DNA of 38,442 nucleotides from Zoogloea sp. (GTDB taxonomy: Bacteria; Pseudomonadota; Gammaproteobacteria; Burkholderiales; Rhodocyclaceae), in the NCBI GenBank assembly GCA_016789125.1, contig JAEUNU010000028.1, positions 1 through 38,442 on the forward strand, given 5' to 3'. The notes beneath the pieces were generated by a model. It was not told the DNA's origin. It did no database searches and saw nothing but the letters and a program-made list of their open reading frames with translations. The position numbers were made by a program, and so were the translations under genes. This document shows positions 8,475-16,823 of the stretch, one piece after another. The first letter of the stretch is position 1; every line of letters begins with the position of its first letter.

Positions 8475-9016
8475 CAGCGGGCCTCGGGGCTGGGGCGGGC
8501 CGGCGCGGCGCATTGGGCGGCCACCCAGCGGGCGTCGGTGTCGGCTTGCACGTCGCCCTGGGCGCCGCGCATGTGGATGCGGGTGGTGAAGTGCTCGGGG
8601 CTGGCGATGGTGGTTTCGAAATCGGCGGTGCCCGGGGGCTGGGTGCAGTTGAGGCGGCCGCGGACGCTGTTGCCGGCCTTGGTGACGCTGGCCAGGGTGC
8701 AGCCGCCGTCGGTCTTGCCGGTGTAGATGTTGTCCTGGCGGGCCTGTTCGGGGGTGATGCAGCTGCGCACCGCGCCGTCCTTGCCCAGCTGCACGCCGCG
8801 GGCGGCCATCTGCTGCTGGAGCATGCGCTGGGTTTCGGGGGGCAGGTTCTTCAGCTGCTTCTGCATCTCGGCCATCTGGGCCGACATGTCGGGCATGCCG
8901 GCGGCGCTCATCCGGGTGGAGCGGAACTCCCACAGGCCGGGGCGGATGTCGGTGGCCTGGGCGGTGGCGGCGGCCAGCAGGAGCAGGCCGGCGGCGAGGC
9001 GGTGGGCGGTGTTCAT
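8474..9016 (-). CDS. DUF3617 domain secreted protein within the pqi operon
   Basis: A 180-residue protein with a clear signal peptide (RLAAGLLLLAAATAQA) and the DUF3617 pattern: IRPGLWEFRST near the mature N-terminus, a Met/Gln-rich stretch, then Cys-containing strands (SCITPEQA, CTLASV, LNCTQPP). DUF3617 proteins are periplasmic and of unknown function. ATG 9016 follows AAAGGA on the minus strand. The gene sits 26 nt after pqiB and overlaps pqiC, so it is an integral member of the operon; a gene here is unusual, as pqiB is normally followed directly by pqiC. Cargo binding or a chaperone role is only a guess. Confidence 0.8.
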   Translation of the reverse strand: MNTAHRLAAGLLLLAAATAQATDIRPGLWEFRSTRMSAAGMPDMSAQMAEMQKQLKNLPPETQRMLQQQMAARGVQLGKDGAVRSCITPEQARQDNIYTGKTDGGCTLASVTKAGNSVRGRLNCTQPPGTADFETTIASPEHFTTRIHMRGAQGDVQADTDARWVAAQCAAPARPSPEAR

Positions 9017-9042
9017 GATCGGCGTCCTTTCGGGTGAATGGA

Positions 9043-10677
9043 TCACGGCGTCTCCTCGGGCTTGCCGCGCAGCAGGGCTTCGGGGTGACGGTCGAGGGTG
9101 TCGGCCAGGTGACGCAGGGCCTGGGCGGCGCGCCCGAGCTCCTGCAGACTGGCGCGCAGGTCCTGCTGCAGCGGGGCGTCGCTGGCGATCAGCTTGCGGG
9201 TGTCGGCGATGGCCGAGCGGGCCTCGACGATGGTGCTGCGCACCTCGCCGTCGGTGAGCTTGTCGATGCGCTTGAGGAGCGCCTCGGTTTCGTCGACGCT
9301 GCGCTGCAGGCTGGCCAGCAGCTTGCGGGTGTCGTGGCCGATCTCTTCAATTGGCAGCTTGTCGAGCTTGCCGACGATGCGCATCAGGGTGGTCTGCAAC
9401 TCATCCAGGCTGCCGCGCTGGGTGGGCAGCCGGGGCGGGCTGGCGGCCCAGTCGGGGCGCGCCTTGGCGGCGCCGGGGAAGAAGTCGAGGGCCACGTAGA
9501 GCTGGCCGGTGACGAGGTTGCCGTTACGCAACTGGGCGCGCAGGCCCTTGGCGACGAGCTGGTCGACAAACGCGCGGAAGGCCGGGTCTTCGCTGGTGGC
9601 GCCGGCCGGCAGGCGCGACTGGCTGCCCGGGGCGCGCAGGCGGCCGGGCTGCAGGGAGACCTCGACGTGCATGCTGATGTCGGCGCTGTCGAGATTGAGC
9701 TGGGGCTGGATGGCGATGACCTCGCCGATGGTGATGCCGCGGAAATCCACCGGCGCGCCCACCGACAGGCCCCGCACCGATTCGGTGAAGCCGAGCACGT
9801 AGTGCTGGCGTTCGTCCATCTGCCGGCGGATGGCTTCTTCGCGGTTGGCAAACAGGCGGAAGCTGCGTTCGGCGGCGGCGGGCTCGTCGGGGCTGTCGGC
9901 GGGGGTCAGGAAGGCCAGGCCGCCGGCCAGGATGGCGGTGAGCGATTCGGTGTTCACCTGCACGCCGTCGGCGCCCACCTTGACGTCGACGCCACCGGCG
10001 TTCCAGAAGCGGGTGTCGTTGGTCACGAAGCGGTCGTAGGGTGCCTTGATGAAGACGCGCACCTCGATCCGCTTGCCGTGCTCGCCCAGCCGGTAGCCGG
10101 TGACCTGGCCGGCCTGCATGCGGCGGAAGTAAACCGGGGTGCCGACGCCGATCGAGCCGAGGGTCTCGGCGTGCAGCGTGAAGTAGCGGCCGGGCACGTC
10201 GAAGCTGACCACCGGCGCGTCGTCGAGGGCGGTGAAGTCGCGCCGCGCCTCGGCCGACTTGCCGGCGTCGAGGCCGACGTAGGTGCCGCTGAGCAGTGTG
10301 CCGAGGCCCGACACGGCGCTGCCCGACACCCGTGCGCTGACCATCCAGAAGCGGGTGTCGTCCACCAGCAGGTGGTCGGCCGAGCGGGCCAGGCGGGCGC
10401 CGGCGATCACGTAGCTGCCGTCCTCGGAGAGGCTTACCGAGTCGATCTGCCCGACGTCCACGTCCTTGTACTTGATGCGCGTCTTGCCGGCCTCGAGGCC
10501 TTCGCCGGTCTTGAAGCGGATGGTGATGTCGGGCCCCTGCTGGTACCAGGTATGGAGGGCCAGGAAGACGCCGATCAGCGCGGCGACGAGGGGGATCACC
10601 CACACCAGCGGGATGCGGAAGCGCCGCGGCGTTTCGACGCGGGCGGTGGGCAGGGTGGAGGGCGTCGGTTCAGTCAT
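9043..10677 (-). CDS. pqiB: PqiB-like MCE protein
   Basis: A 544-residue inner-membrane-anchored protein with a single N-terminal membrane segment (IPLVWVIPLVAALIGVFLAL, about residues 22-41). It has repeated MCE domains: ITIRFKTGEGLEAGKTRIKYKDVDVG near 50, LGSIGVGTPVYFRRMQAGQVTG near 170, and RGLSVGAPVDFRGITIGEV near 300. A long C-terminal helical region follows (about 430-540). MCE hexamers of this type form a tube through the periplasm for lipid movement. It overlaps the upstream pqiA-type gene by 8 bp, so the two are translationally coupled. Confidence 0.93.
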   Translation of the reverse strand: MTEPTPSTLPTARVETPRRFRIPLVWVIPLVAALIGVFLALHTWYQQGPDITIRFKTGEGLEAGKTRIKYKDVDVGQIDSVSLSEDGSYVIAGARLARSADHLLVDDTRFWMVSARVSGSAVSGLGTLLSGTYVGLDAGKSAEARRDFTALDDAPVVSFDVPGRYFTLHAETLGSIGVGTPVYFRRMQAGQVTGYRLGEHGKRIEVRVFIKAPYDRFVTNDTRFWNAGGVDVKVGADGVQVNTESLTAILAGGLAFLTPADSPDEPAAAERSFRLFANREEAIRRQMDERQHYVLGFTESVRGLSVGAPVDFRGITIGEVIAIQPQLNLDSADISMHVEVSLQPGRLRAPGSQSRLPAGATSEDPAFRAFVDQLVAKGLRAQLRNGNLVTGQLYVALDFFPGAAKARPDWAASPPRLPTQRGSLDELQTTLMRIVGKLDKLPIEEIGHDTRKLLASLQRSVDETEALLKRIDKLTDGEVRSTIVEARSAIADTRKLIASDAPLQQDLRASLQELGRAAQALRHLADTLDRHPEALLRGKPEETP

Positions 10678-11326
10678 GGGGCTGTTCGGAGGGCGGCGCG
10701 TCGGCGAGGGGGTCCCAGATCAGGCGGGGGTCGAAGCTCATCGCGGCGAACATGGTGAGCACCACCACCGCCCCGAAGGCAACCGCCGCGGGGCCGGCCT
10801 GGATGGTGGCGAGGCCCTGGAACTGCACCAGCGCGACGAGGATGGTGATGACGTAGATGTCGAGCATCGACCAGCGCCCGACGAACTCGACGAGCCGGTA
10901 CAGCCGGGTGCGCTGCAGGGGCTGCCGGCACGAGCGCCGCTGGGCCGAGGCGGCTAGGTACACCAGGGCCATGATCTTGAGCAGCGGCACCATCACGCTG
11001 GCGAAGAACACCACCGCCGCCAGCGGCCAGGAGCCGGACTGCCACAAAAAGACGACCCCGCTCATGATCGTGTCGTGCTGGGTGCCTAGCAGCGAGGCGG
11101 TAGTCATCATCGGCAGCAGGTTGGCCGGCACGAAGAGGATCGCCGCCGCCAGCACCAGCGCCCAGGTGGTGGCCAGGCTGGCCGGCTTGCGCAGGTGCAG
11201 CGGCGCATTGCAGCGCGGGCAGCGCAGGGCGTGGCTGCCCGCAGCCGGCGGGCGGGCGAGCTGGCCGCAGATGTGGCAGCTCAGCAGGCCGGCCTGGCGG
11301 GCGGTGAGGGCGGGCCGCGGGCTCAT
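10670..11326 (-). CDS. pqiA: PqiA-like integral membrane protein, second half-protein
   Basis: A 218-residue protein with a zinc-ribbon-like start (CHICGQ...RCPRCN, residues 17-40) followed by four membrane segments (WALVLAAAILFVPANLLPMM to VAFGAVVVLTMFAAMSF). It corresponds to one repeat of PqiA, which in E. coli is about 417 residues and contains two such units. The start overlaps the preceding half-gene (ATGA) and the end overlaps pqiB. PqiA is the inner-membrane partner of PqiB, presumably feeding lipids into the MCE tube. Confidence 0.88.
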   Translation of the reverse strand: MSPRPALTARQAGLLSCHICGQLARPPAAGSHALRCPRCNAPLHLRKPASLATTWALVLAAAILFVPANLLPMMTTASLLGTQHDTIMSGVVFLWQSGSWPLAAVVFFASVMVPLLKIMALVYLAASAQRRSCRQPLQRTRLYRLVEFVGRWSMLDIYVITILVALVQFQGLATIQAGPAAVAFGAVVVLTMFAAMSFDPRLIWDPLADAPPSEQPHD

Positions 11327-11955
11327 GGGGTTTGGCCCGGAGTTTGCCACAGCAGCCGCGGATCGAAGGCGCGGCCGGCCAGGGTGAGCACGACGATCAG
11401 CGCCGCCATGGCCCAGAAGGCGGTGCCGAGGATCACCGTGGCCAGGTGCGACAGCTTGACCAGCGACACCAGCATGCCGAGCAGGAAGACCTCGACCATG
11501 CCCCACGGCTGCACCGACCTGACCAGCCGGAAGAAGGGCGCCAGCCGCGGCGAGGCCCGCCCGAGGCGCAGCGGCACCAGCACGGCGAGGATCATCAGCA
11601 GCTCGAGCACCGGAAAGAGCAGGGCGGTGACGCCCACCAGCGCGGCCACCGGCCCCATGCCGTCGTGCCACAGGATGTGCAGTGCGCCGGCCAGGGTGAC
11701 CTCGACGCGGCGGCCCTGCATCTCGAGGCCAACCAGCGGGTAGAGGTTGGCGATGAGGTAGAGCACGGCGGCGGTGCACGCCAGGGCCAGGCTGCGGTCG
11801 ATGCTGTCGGGCGGGTTGCGCGCCAGCAGGGCGCCGCAGCGGGTGCAGCGGGCCGTCTCGCCGGGGGCGAGGGCGGGCTCGCGCTGGAGCAGGTCGCATT
11901 CGTGGCAGGCGATCAGGTCGGCCGGCAGGAGGGGGTGCGCATCAGGCGCCAGCAT
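11323..11955 (-). CDS. pqiA: PqiA-like integral membrane protein, first half-protein
   Basis: About 210 residues with a Cys-rich zinc-ribbon-like head (CHECDLL...CTRCG) and four membrane segments. This is the first of two adjacent genes that together equal one two-domain PqiA. I prefer ATG 11955; a TTG at 11982 would add nine residues but has no visible ribosome binding site. It is the first gene of the five-gene pqi operon. Both halves being separately encoded with an ATGA overlap suggests the gene was split, or was never fused in this lineage; it is not a frameshift, since each half has its own zinc ribbon. Confidence 0.85.
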   Translation of the reverse strand: MLAPDAHPLLPADLIACHECDLLQREPALAPGETARCTRCGALLARNPPDSIDRSLALACTAAVLYLIANLYPLVGLEMQGRRVEVTLAGALHILWHDGMGPVAALVGVTALLFPVLELLMILAVLVPLRLGRASPRLAPFFRLVRSVQPWGMVEVFLLGMLVSLVKLSHLATVILGTAFWAMAALIVVLTLAGRAFDPRLLWQTPGQTP

Positions 11956-12048
11956 GGACTGCCCCGGGAAAATGACGGCCAATTCTGCGGTGCAGCGACA
12001 CCCGGGCGCAAGGGGGATGGCCCGAAATGAGCGGGCGGGAGAGCGGGA

Positions 12049-12681
12049 TCAGCGCCGGCGGACCAGCCCCAGGGCGGCCAGCCCGAGGCCCAGCAGGGCC
12101 AGGGTGACGGGTTCCGGGATCGCCGACAGGCTGCTGTCGAACTGCACTTCGTCGATGAACAGCCAGGGGCCGTTGGCGGTGGCGGCCACCCTGACGTGGC
12201 GCGCTTCGATGCCGAGGCCCGGCAGGGTCAGGAAGCCGTGGGGCGCGCTGCTGTACGGGTCGACGCCGGTGGCCGGCGCGGCGGGTGTGCTGGCGCCGAG
12301 GAGCTGGTTCCAGGTGGTGCCGTCGTCGCTGCTGAAGACGGTGATGGAGGGGAGCATCACCTCGTTGAGGGTGTCCTGGGTGCTGCCGACCCGCACGGTG
12401 TCGATCAGGCGACGGGTGCCGAAGTCGAAATCGATGTTCACCGTGCGCTCGTGCGCCCAGCCCACCCATGCCTGCCCGTCATTCACGGCCCAGCCGGCCT
12501 TGCCCAGCACGCCGTCGGTGAGCTTGCCGTGGGCCGGGTCGTGATAGCACCAGATGCCGCAGTCGGTGGCTTGGTCGAAGCTGTAGGAGGCCGGGTTGAT
12601 CGGCGCCGCAGCCGCGCTGCCCTGCACGAGGCCGGTGATGGCAGTGGCCAGGGCAAGCTGGCGGAGGAGGGACAGGCTCAT
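12049..12681 (-). CDS. PEP-CTERM sorting domain protein
   Basis: A 210-residue exported protein with a signal peptide (LALATAITGLVQGSAAAA), a beta-rich middle resembling a discoidin/F5-8C-like fold (TVNIDFDFGTRRLIDTVRVGS...ITVFSSDDGTTWNQL), and the C-terminal sorting signal IPEPVTLALLGLGLAALG followed by arginines. PEP-CTERM proteins are processed by exosortase EpsH/XrtA and belong to exopolysaccharide-producing, biofilm-forming bacteria. No exosortase is in the window. It has an AT-rich upstream region with a CRP-like dyad about 130 nt before the start. No good Shine-Dalgarno is visible. The fold call is tentative; the sorting signal is clear. Confidence 0.9.
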   Translation of the reverse strand: MSLSLLRQLALATAITGLVQGSAAAAPINPASYSFDQATDCGIWCYHDPAHGKLTDGVLGKAGWAVNDGQAWVGWAHERTVNIDFDFGTRRLIDTVRVGSTQDTLNEVMLPSITVFSSDDGTTWNQLLGASTPAAPATGVDPYSSAPHGFLTLPGLGIEARHVRVAATANGPWLFIDEVQFDSSLSAIPEPVTLALLGLGLAALGLVRRR

Positions 12682-12809
12682 GATCAGGGCTTGTTCGATG
12701 TTCGCAGATGCCGCCGGTGTTTTGTTTTGGGCGGCTGATATCTGGACAAAGCAAAACCTGGGCCTGTTTTATATCCCTATGAATGCATTGGTTTTTTGTA
12801 ATTTACTTT

Positions 12810-12823
12810 GTGACTTAAATCAC
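12810..12823. promoter_or_regulatory. CRP/FNR-type dyad upstream of the PEP-CTERM gene
   Basis: GTGA-CTTAAA-TCAC matches the CRP-family core GTGA-N6-TCAC. It sits in a markedly AT-rich stretch, overlaps the stop codon of the GspC-like gene, and is about 130 nt upstream of the PEP-CTERM start, so that gene is the more likely target. Only the dyad itself is seen; activity is inferred. Confidence 0.45.
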
Positions 12824-13308
12824 GTTTTGTCAGATTTTTCGACACTTCGGCCCTCGTCCCCGGAGGGGACCGGGGCAGACTCCGGCCGCCGCGCAGGGGG
12901 CTTGTGCCCGTCGGGGGCGATGACGCCGGGCAGCGTCGTGAGCGGCAGGGCGATCGGCAGGCTGTCGCCCTTCCTCCGCAGCACCACGTGGTCCGGCATC
13001 ACCCGCTCGACATGGATGTCGTCGTTGTAGGGCGCGCCCTCCTGGACAAGCTGGGGCTGCTTGCCGACCTCGGCCAGGATCGCGACCCCCGGCACCGCAC
13101 CCGCGCCGGGGATGACGCCCTGCAGAACCAGCCGCGACAGCGGGGTGAGGGGCATGCCGTCCGACGTCGCGGCCTGCAGCATCGATTTCTGGGCGGGCGG
13201 GGCGACCATCAGCAGCCCGCTTTCTTCGGCCAGCCACAGGGCGGCGACGGCCACCACGCCGATGATCACGACGAAGCGCTGGATGCGGTCGTAGTCGAAG
13301 CCTTGCAT
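12820..13308 (-). CDS. GspC-like (type II secretion C/N) protein, short
   Basis: A 162-residue inner-membrane protein with one N-terminal segment (FVVIIGVVAVAALWLA, about residues 11-26). A periplasmic domain resembles the homology region of GspC/PulC: LVLQGVIPGAGAVPGVAILAEVGKQ, then VQEGAPYNDDIHVERVMPDHVVLRR. GspC links the inner-membrane platform of a type II secretion system to the secretin. Canonical GspC is longer and ends in a PDZ or coiled-coil domain; here a Pro/Arg-rich tail follows. No other gsp gene is nearby. ATG 13308 follows GGAGA on the minus strand. Moderate confidence in family; role inferred. Confidence 0.7.
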   Translation of the reverse strand: MQGFDYDRIQRFVVIIGVVAVAALWLAEESGLLMVAPPAQKSMLQAATSDGMPLTPLSRLVLQGVIPGAGAVPGVAILAEVGKQPQLVQEGAPYNDDIHVERVMPDHVVLRRKGDSLPIALPLTTLPGVIAPDGHKPPARRPESAPVPSGDEGRSVEKSDKT

Positions 13309-13450
13309 AGGGAGTCTCCGTCGGGCGAGCCGGCTTGAACACGGCGCCCTACCTTCCGTCATGGGAACAGGGCTCACCGTATCACCGTTGGATACTCCGT
13401 CTGCTGCGCTGCAGGGGATTTGTAACGCTGATTAACGGATTTAACGTGAT

Positions 13451-14293
13451 TTACCCGTGCGCGCCCCCGGCGACGAAGTCCAGCACGTCGCGCACGAAGC
13501 GTTCGCGCTCCCACAGGTGCGGGGCGTGGTCCACACCGGGGTAGGTGTGCAGCACCGCGTTGGGGATGCTGTCGCGGACATACTGGGCGGTGCCGGCCGA
13601 GTAGAAGTTGCTGGCGCCGCCATACACCAGCAGGGCCGGGATGGTGATGCGGGAGAGCACGTCGCGGTAGTCGGCGGCGGTCAGGCTGGCCCAGCAGTCG
13701 ATCAGCGGCTGCGGGTCGAGGGCGCGCAGGCGCTCGCGGGCGAGCTGGATGCCCGGGCCGTTCTGCTGGTAGAGCTCGCGGGCCCGCGGGTTGTGGCCGA
13801 AGGCAACGAGACGCAGCACCGCTTCGGCAAAATCGTGCCGCAGCTCGGCCATGAAGCTGGCGCTGCGCTCCGGCCCGAAGTCGCCATATATGCCGCCTTG
13901 CCAGCCCTCGCCGGTGAGGAGGCGCGGCGACTGGTCGATGAACACCAGCCGCGACAGGCGGCTGTCGCCGAAATCCCGCAGGTATTGCCACAGGGTGAGG
14001 GCGCCCATCGAGTGGCCCACCACGACGGCCTGCTCGAGCCGGTAGTGGTCCAGCAGGTTCTGCAGATCGCGGGCCATGCGCTCCACGGTCGGCACGCTGG
14101 GGTTCTTCAGCGGATGGCCGCCGTGGCCGCGGGCGTCCCAGCGATACACCCGGAAGTGCTGCGCGAAGGCGTCGATGAAGGGGTTCCAGTCGCGGTGGGT
14201 GGAGGTCCAGCCGTGGAGCAGCACCAGCGGCGGGCCGTCGCCGCTGATCCTGAGGTGGATCTTTTCGCCGTCGTCGGCAGTGAAGTGGTCCAT
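13451..14293 (-). CDS. alpha/beta hydrolase
   Basis: A 280-residue alpha/beta-hydrolase-fold enzyme without signal peptide. The oxyanion-hole motif LLHGWTSTH is near residue 27, the nucleophile elbow VGHSMG near 93, and the catalytic His lies in GVDHAPHLW near residue 256. The lid carries FMAELRHDF and related helices. Likely substrates are esters, lactones or C-C bonds, but the sequence does not say which. It lies 26 nt upstream of nothing on its own strand other than the cob genes (cobC stop at 14320), so it may be the last gene of the cobT-cobS-cobC transcript; its link to cobalamin is not implied by the family. Confidence 0.88.
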   Translation of the reverse strand: MDHFTADDGEKIHLRISGDGPPLVLLHGWTSTHRDWNPFIDAFAQHFRVYRWDARGHGGHPLKNPSVPTVERMARDLQNLLDHYRLEQAVVVGHSMGALTLWQYLRDFGDSRLSRLVFIDQSPRLLTGEGWQGGIYGDFGPERSASFMAELRHDFAEAVLRLVAFGHNPRARELYQQNGPGIQLARERLRALDPQPLIDCWASLTAADYRDVLSRITIPALLVYGGASNFYSAGTAQYVRDSIPNAVLHTYPGVDHAPHLWERERFVRDVLDFVAGGAHG

Positions 14294-14319
14294 GGAAGTG
14301 CTCGCTTTATGAAGGCGTT

Positions 14320-14892
14320 TCAGCCGGCCGTGCCGGTGTCGCGGCGGTTGAACCAGCGCAGCACGGTGCCCCAGTCGTGGAGGTCGATGCGGGTCGCCTC
14401 GCCGCAGGCGAAATCGAGGCCCAGCCAGTTCTCGGGCGGCAGGCCGAGCAGCGCACCGGCGATGGCGCGCAGCGGCCCGCCGTGGGCGACCACCACCGCT
14501 GCGGCGGGCGCCTCGGCGCGCAGCTCGGCCAGGAAGGCGTGGCTGCGAGCGGCCATCTGGCGGGGCGACTCGCCCCCCGGCGGCGCGAAGTCGAGGGGTG
14601 ACGCGGCCCAGGCGTCGAGCGCCGGCTGGCCGATCTCGTCGAAGCTGCGCCCTTCCCAGTCGCCGAAGTGGATCTCCTGGAGGCGCGCGTCGAGCCGCGG
14701 CGTGCCGAGGGCTTCGGCGAGCAGGCGGGCACGGGCCAGCGGGCTGGCGTGCAGCGCGAAGTCGGCGGGCAGCAGCGGGCGCAGGCGCGCGGCCACTTCG
14801 GCGGCGGGTTCGGCCAGGCCGAGGTCGGTCTGGCCGTAGCAGACTCCCGGCGCGACTTGCGGCCGGGGGTGGCGGATCAGGTAAAGCTCCAT
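14320..14892 (-). CDS. cobC: alpha-ribazole phosphatase-like histidine phosphatase
   Basis: A 190-residue member of the histidine phosphatase (phosphoglycerate mutase-like) family. The catalytic motif near the start is YLIRHPRP (RHP in place of the common RHG), the acid region includes [15 protein letters not shown], and the second catalytic His lies in [12 protein letters not shown]. In cobalamin assembly CobC removes the 5'-phosphate from alpha-ribazole phosphate or adenosylcobalamin phosphate. The assignment rests on position: it overlaps cobS by 16 bp at its start. Family membership alone would not distinguish it from other phosphatases. Confidence 0.87.
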   Translation of the reverse strand: MELYLIRHPRPQVAPGVCYGQTDLGLAEPAAEVAARLRPLLPADFALHASPLARARLLAEALGTPRLDARLQEIHFGDWEGRSFDEIGQPALDAWAASPLDFAPPGGESPRQMAARSHAFLAELRAEAPAAAVVVAHGGPLRAIAGALLGLPPENWLGLDFACGEATRIDLHDWGTVLRWFNRRDTGTAG

Positions 14893-15644
14893 GCGGCGAG
14901 GATCCCGAAATAGATGGCCACTTCGGCCAGTTGCTGGGTGGCGCCCAGGCAGTCGCCAGTGTAGCCGCCGAGCCGGCGGGCGAAGGTGCGCAGCGACCAC
15001 AGGGTGACGGCGGCGCTGGCGATGAGGGCTCCCAGCGCCTCCCGCGGGCCCAGCAGCAGCAGCGGCAGCACCCCGAAGAGCGTCGCCAGGCCGAGCTCGG
15101 CGGCGCTCAGGCGGCGCGCCACCGGGGCCGACTTGGAGCTGTCGTCGGCGCGGGCATAGTCGAGCACCGCCATCAGGCTCACTGCGGCGAGGCGCGACAG
15201 CGGGTGGGCCACCAGCAGCGCGGCGACCAGCGGGTAGTCGTGTTCGGCGCCGAGGTGAGTGAGGGCCAGGTATTTGCCCAGGATCAGCAGCACCAGGCCG
15301 ATGGCGCCGAAGCTGCCGATGCGGGAGTCCTTCATGATCTCCAGCACCCGGGCCTTGGTCCAGCCGCCACCCAGGCCGTCGCAGGTGTCGGCCCAGCCGT
15401 CCTCGTGGAAGGCGCCGGTGACGCGCACGGTGGCGGCCATCGACAGCACGACGGCGATGTCCACCGGCAGCACCTGCGCCGCCAGCCAGAACACCGCCGC
15501 CCCGATCGCCGCGACGAGCCAGCCCACCAGCGGCAGGAAGCGGGCCGCCTGGCCGAGCTTTTCGGGCGCGAAGGCTACCCAGCCGGGGATCGGCAGGCGG
15601 GTGAAGTAGGCGAGGGCGATGAAGAAGAGCTCGAGCTGGCGCAT
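14877..15644 (-). CDS. cobS: adenosylcobinamide-GDP ribazoletransferase CobS
   Basis: A 255-residue multi-pass inner-membrane enzyme that joins adenosylcobinamide-GDP to alpha-ribazole (phosphate), the last step of cobalamin assembly. The start [18 protein letters not shown] and the metal-binding motif [15 protein letters not shown] (near residue 80) are characteristic, as is [12 protein letters not shown] near the C-terminus. It lies 14 nt after cobT and overlaps cobC, so the three are probably cotranscribed. Confidence 0.96.
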   Translation of the reverse strand: MRQLELFFIALAYFTRLPIPGWVAFAPEKLGQAARFLPLVGWLVAAIGAAVFWLAAQVLPVDIAVVLSMAATVRVTGAFHEDGWADTCDGLGGGWTKARVLEIMKDSRIGSFGAIGLVLLILGKYLALTHLGAEHDYPLVAALLVAHPLSRLAAVSLMAVLDYARADDSSKSAPVARRLSAAELGLATLFGVLPLLLLGPREALGALIASAAVTLWSLRTFARRLGGYTGDCLGATQQLAEVAIYFGILAAWSFT

Positions 15645-15658
15645 GGGCGAGCCGGTGT

Positions 15659-16693
15659 TCAGGCCTTGCCGGCGACGCCGGCCGATTCGAAGCTGGCCAT
15701 CTCGTTGAGGAAGTTCACCGCCGCCTGCACCAGCGGGTAGGCCAGCGCGGCGCCGGTGCCTTCGCCCAGGCGCAGGTCGAGCTGCACCAGCGGCTCGACG
15801 CCCAGGCGGGCCAGCTGGACGACGTGGCCAGCCTCGTTGGAGCGGTGGGCGAAGACGCAGTAGTCGAGGATCTCGGGCACCAGCGCGTGGGCCACCAGCA
15901 GCGCGCTGGTGACGATGAAGCCGTCGATCAGCAGCACCATCTTCGCCTCGGCGGCGCCCAGCATGGCGCCGGCCATCATCGCGATCTCGAAGCCGCCGTA
16001 TTCGGCCAGCGCCGTCAGCGGGTCGGCGGGGCGGCCGCCGCGGGCGATCGCCCGGGCCAGCAGGGCGCGCTTGCGCTCCATGCCGGCGTCGTCGTGGCCG
16101 GTGCCGCGGCCGATCACGCCGTTGAGCTCGGTGCCGGTGAGGCAGTGGGTGATGAGCGAGGCGGCGGCGGTGTTGCCGATGCCCATCTCGCCGAAGCCGA
16201 CCACGCTGCAGCCCTTGGCCGCCAGGCCTTGCGCCAGCTCACGGCCGCGGGCGAGGGCCGTGTCGCGCTGCGCGGCGCTCATCGCTGGCGCTTCGAGGTA
16301 GTTGGCGGTGCCCGGCGCGACCTTGGCGTCCACCAGGCCCGGGCGGGCACCGAAGTCGTGGGCCACGCCGGCGTCGACCACCGTCAGCCCCATGCCCATC
16401 TGGCGCGCGAACACATTGATCGCCGCGCCGCCGGCCAGGAAGTTCTCGACCATCTGCCAGGTCACGTCCTGGGGGTAGGCCGACACGCCGGCCTTGGCCG
16501 CGCCGTGGTCGCCCGCGAACACCAGCATGTGCGGTTCGCGCAGCACCGGGCTGAGGGTCTGCTGGATCAGGCCGATCTGCCGCGCCAGCGCCTCCAGCCG
16601 GCCGAGGGCGCCGAGGGGCTTGGTCTTGGTGTCGATGCGCTGCTGGAGGGCGGCGGCGATGCCCTGGTCGGGGCGGGCGATGGCGTAGGTCAT
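15659..16693 (-). CDS. cobT: nicotinate-nucleotide--dimethylbenzimidazole phosphoribosyltransferase CobT
   Basis: A 344-residue soluble enzyme that makes alpha-ribazole phosphate from the lower ligand and nicotinate mononucleotide. Family motifs are [10 protein letters not shown] near residue 25, [17 protein letters not shown] near 58, [15 protein letters not shown] near 170, and [11 protein letters not shown] near 313, whose Glu is the catalytic base in the Salmonella enzyme. ATG 16693 is followed by the canonical CobT N-terminus. It stands 131 nt downstream of gdhA, with gdhA's terminator in the gap, so it probably has its own promoter within 16694-16771. Confidence 0.96.
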   Translation of the reverse strand: MTYAIARPDQGIAAALQQRIDTKTKPLGALGRLEALARQIGLIQQTLSPVLREPHMLVFAGDHGAAKAGVSAYPQDVTWQMVENFLAGGAAINVFARQMGMGLTVVDAGVAHDFGARPGLVDAKVAPGTANYLEAPAMSAAQRDTALARGRELAQGLAAKGCSVVGFGEMGIGNTAAASLITHCLTGTELNGVIGRGTGHDDAGMERKRALLARAIARGGRPADPLTALAEYGGFEIAMMAGAMLGAAEAKMVLLIDGFIVTSALLVAHALVPEILDYCVFAHRSNEAGHVVQLARLGVEPLVQLDLRLGEGTGAALAYPLVQAAVNFLNEMASFESAGVAGKA

Positions 16694-16771
16694 GGCAGGG
16701 GTGATGTCGGGCGGAGGCGGCGATGGTAGCGCGGAGAGGCGGCAAACGTGAAACGGGCCACCCAAGAAACG

Positions 16772-16805
16772 AAAAACGCCTGCCGGAGTGATCTCCGGCA
16801 GGCGT
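16772..16805 (-). terminator. Rho-independent terminator of gdhA
   Basis: A perfect 13-bp stem (16776-16788 with 16793-16805, loop TGAT) is followed on the minus strand by TTTTTCGTTTC. It lies 18 nt past the gdhA stop and upstream of cobT, separating the two transcripts. Confidence 0.92.
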
Positions 16806-16823
16806 GCTGACAGGTGGGGAGGC

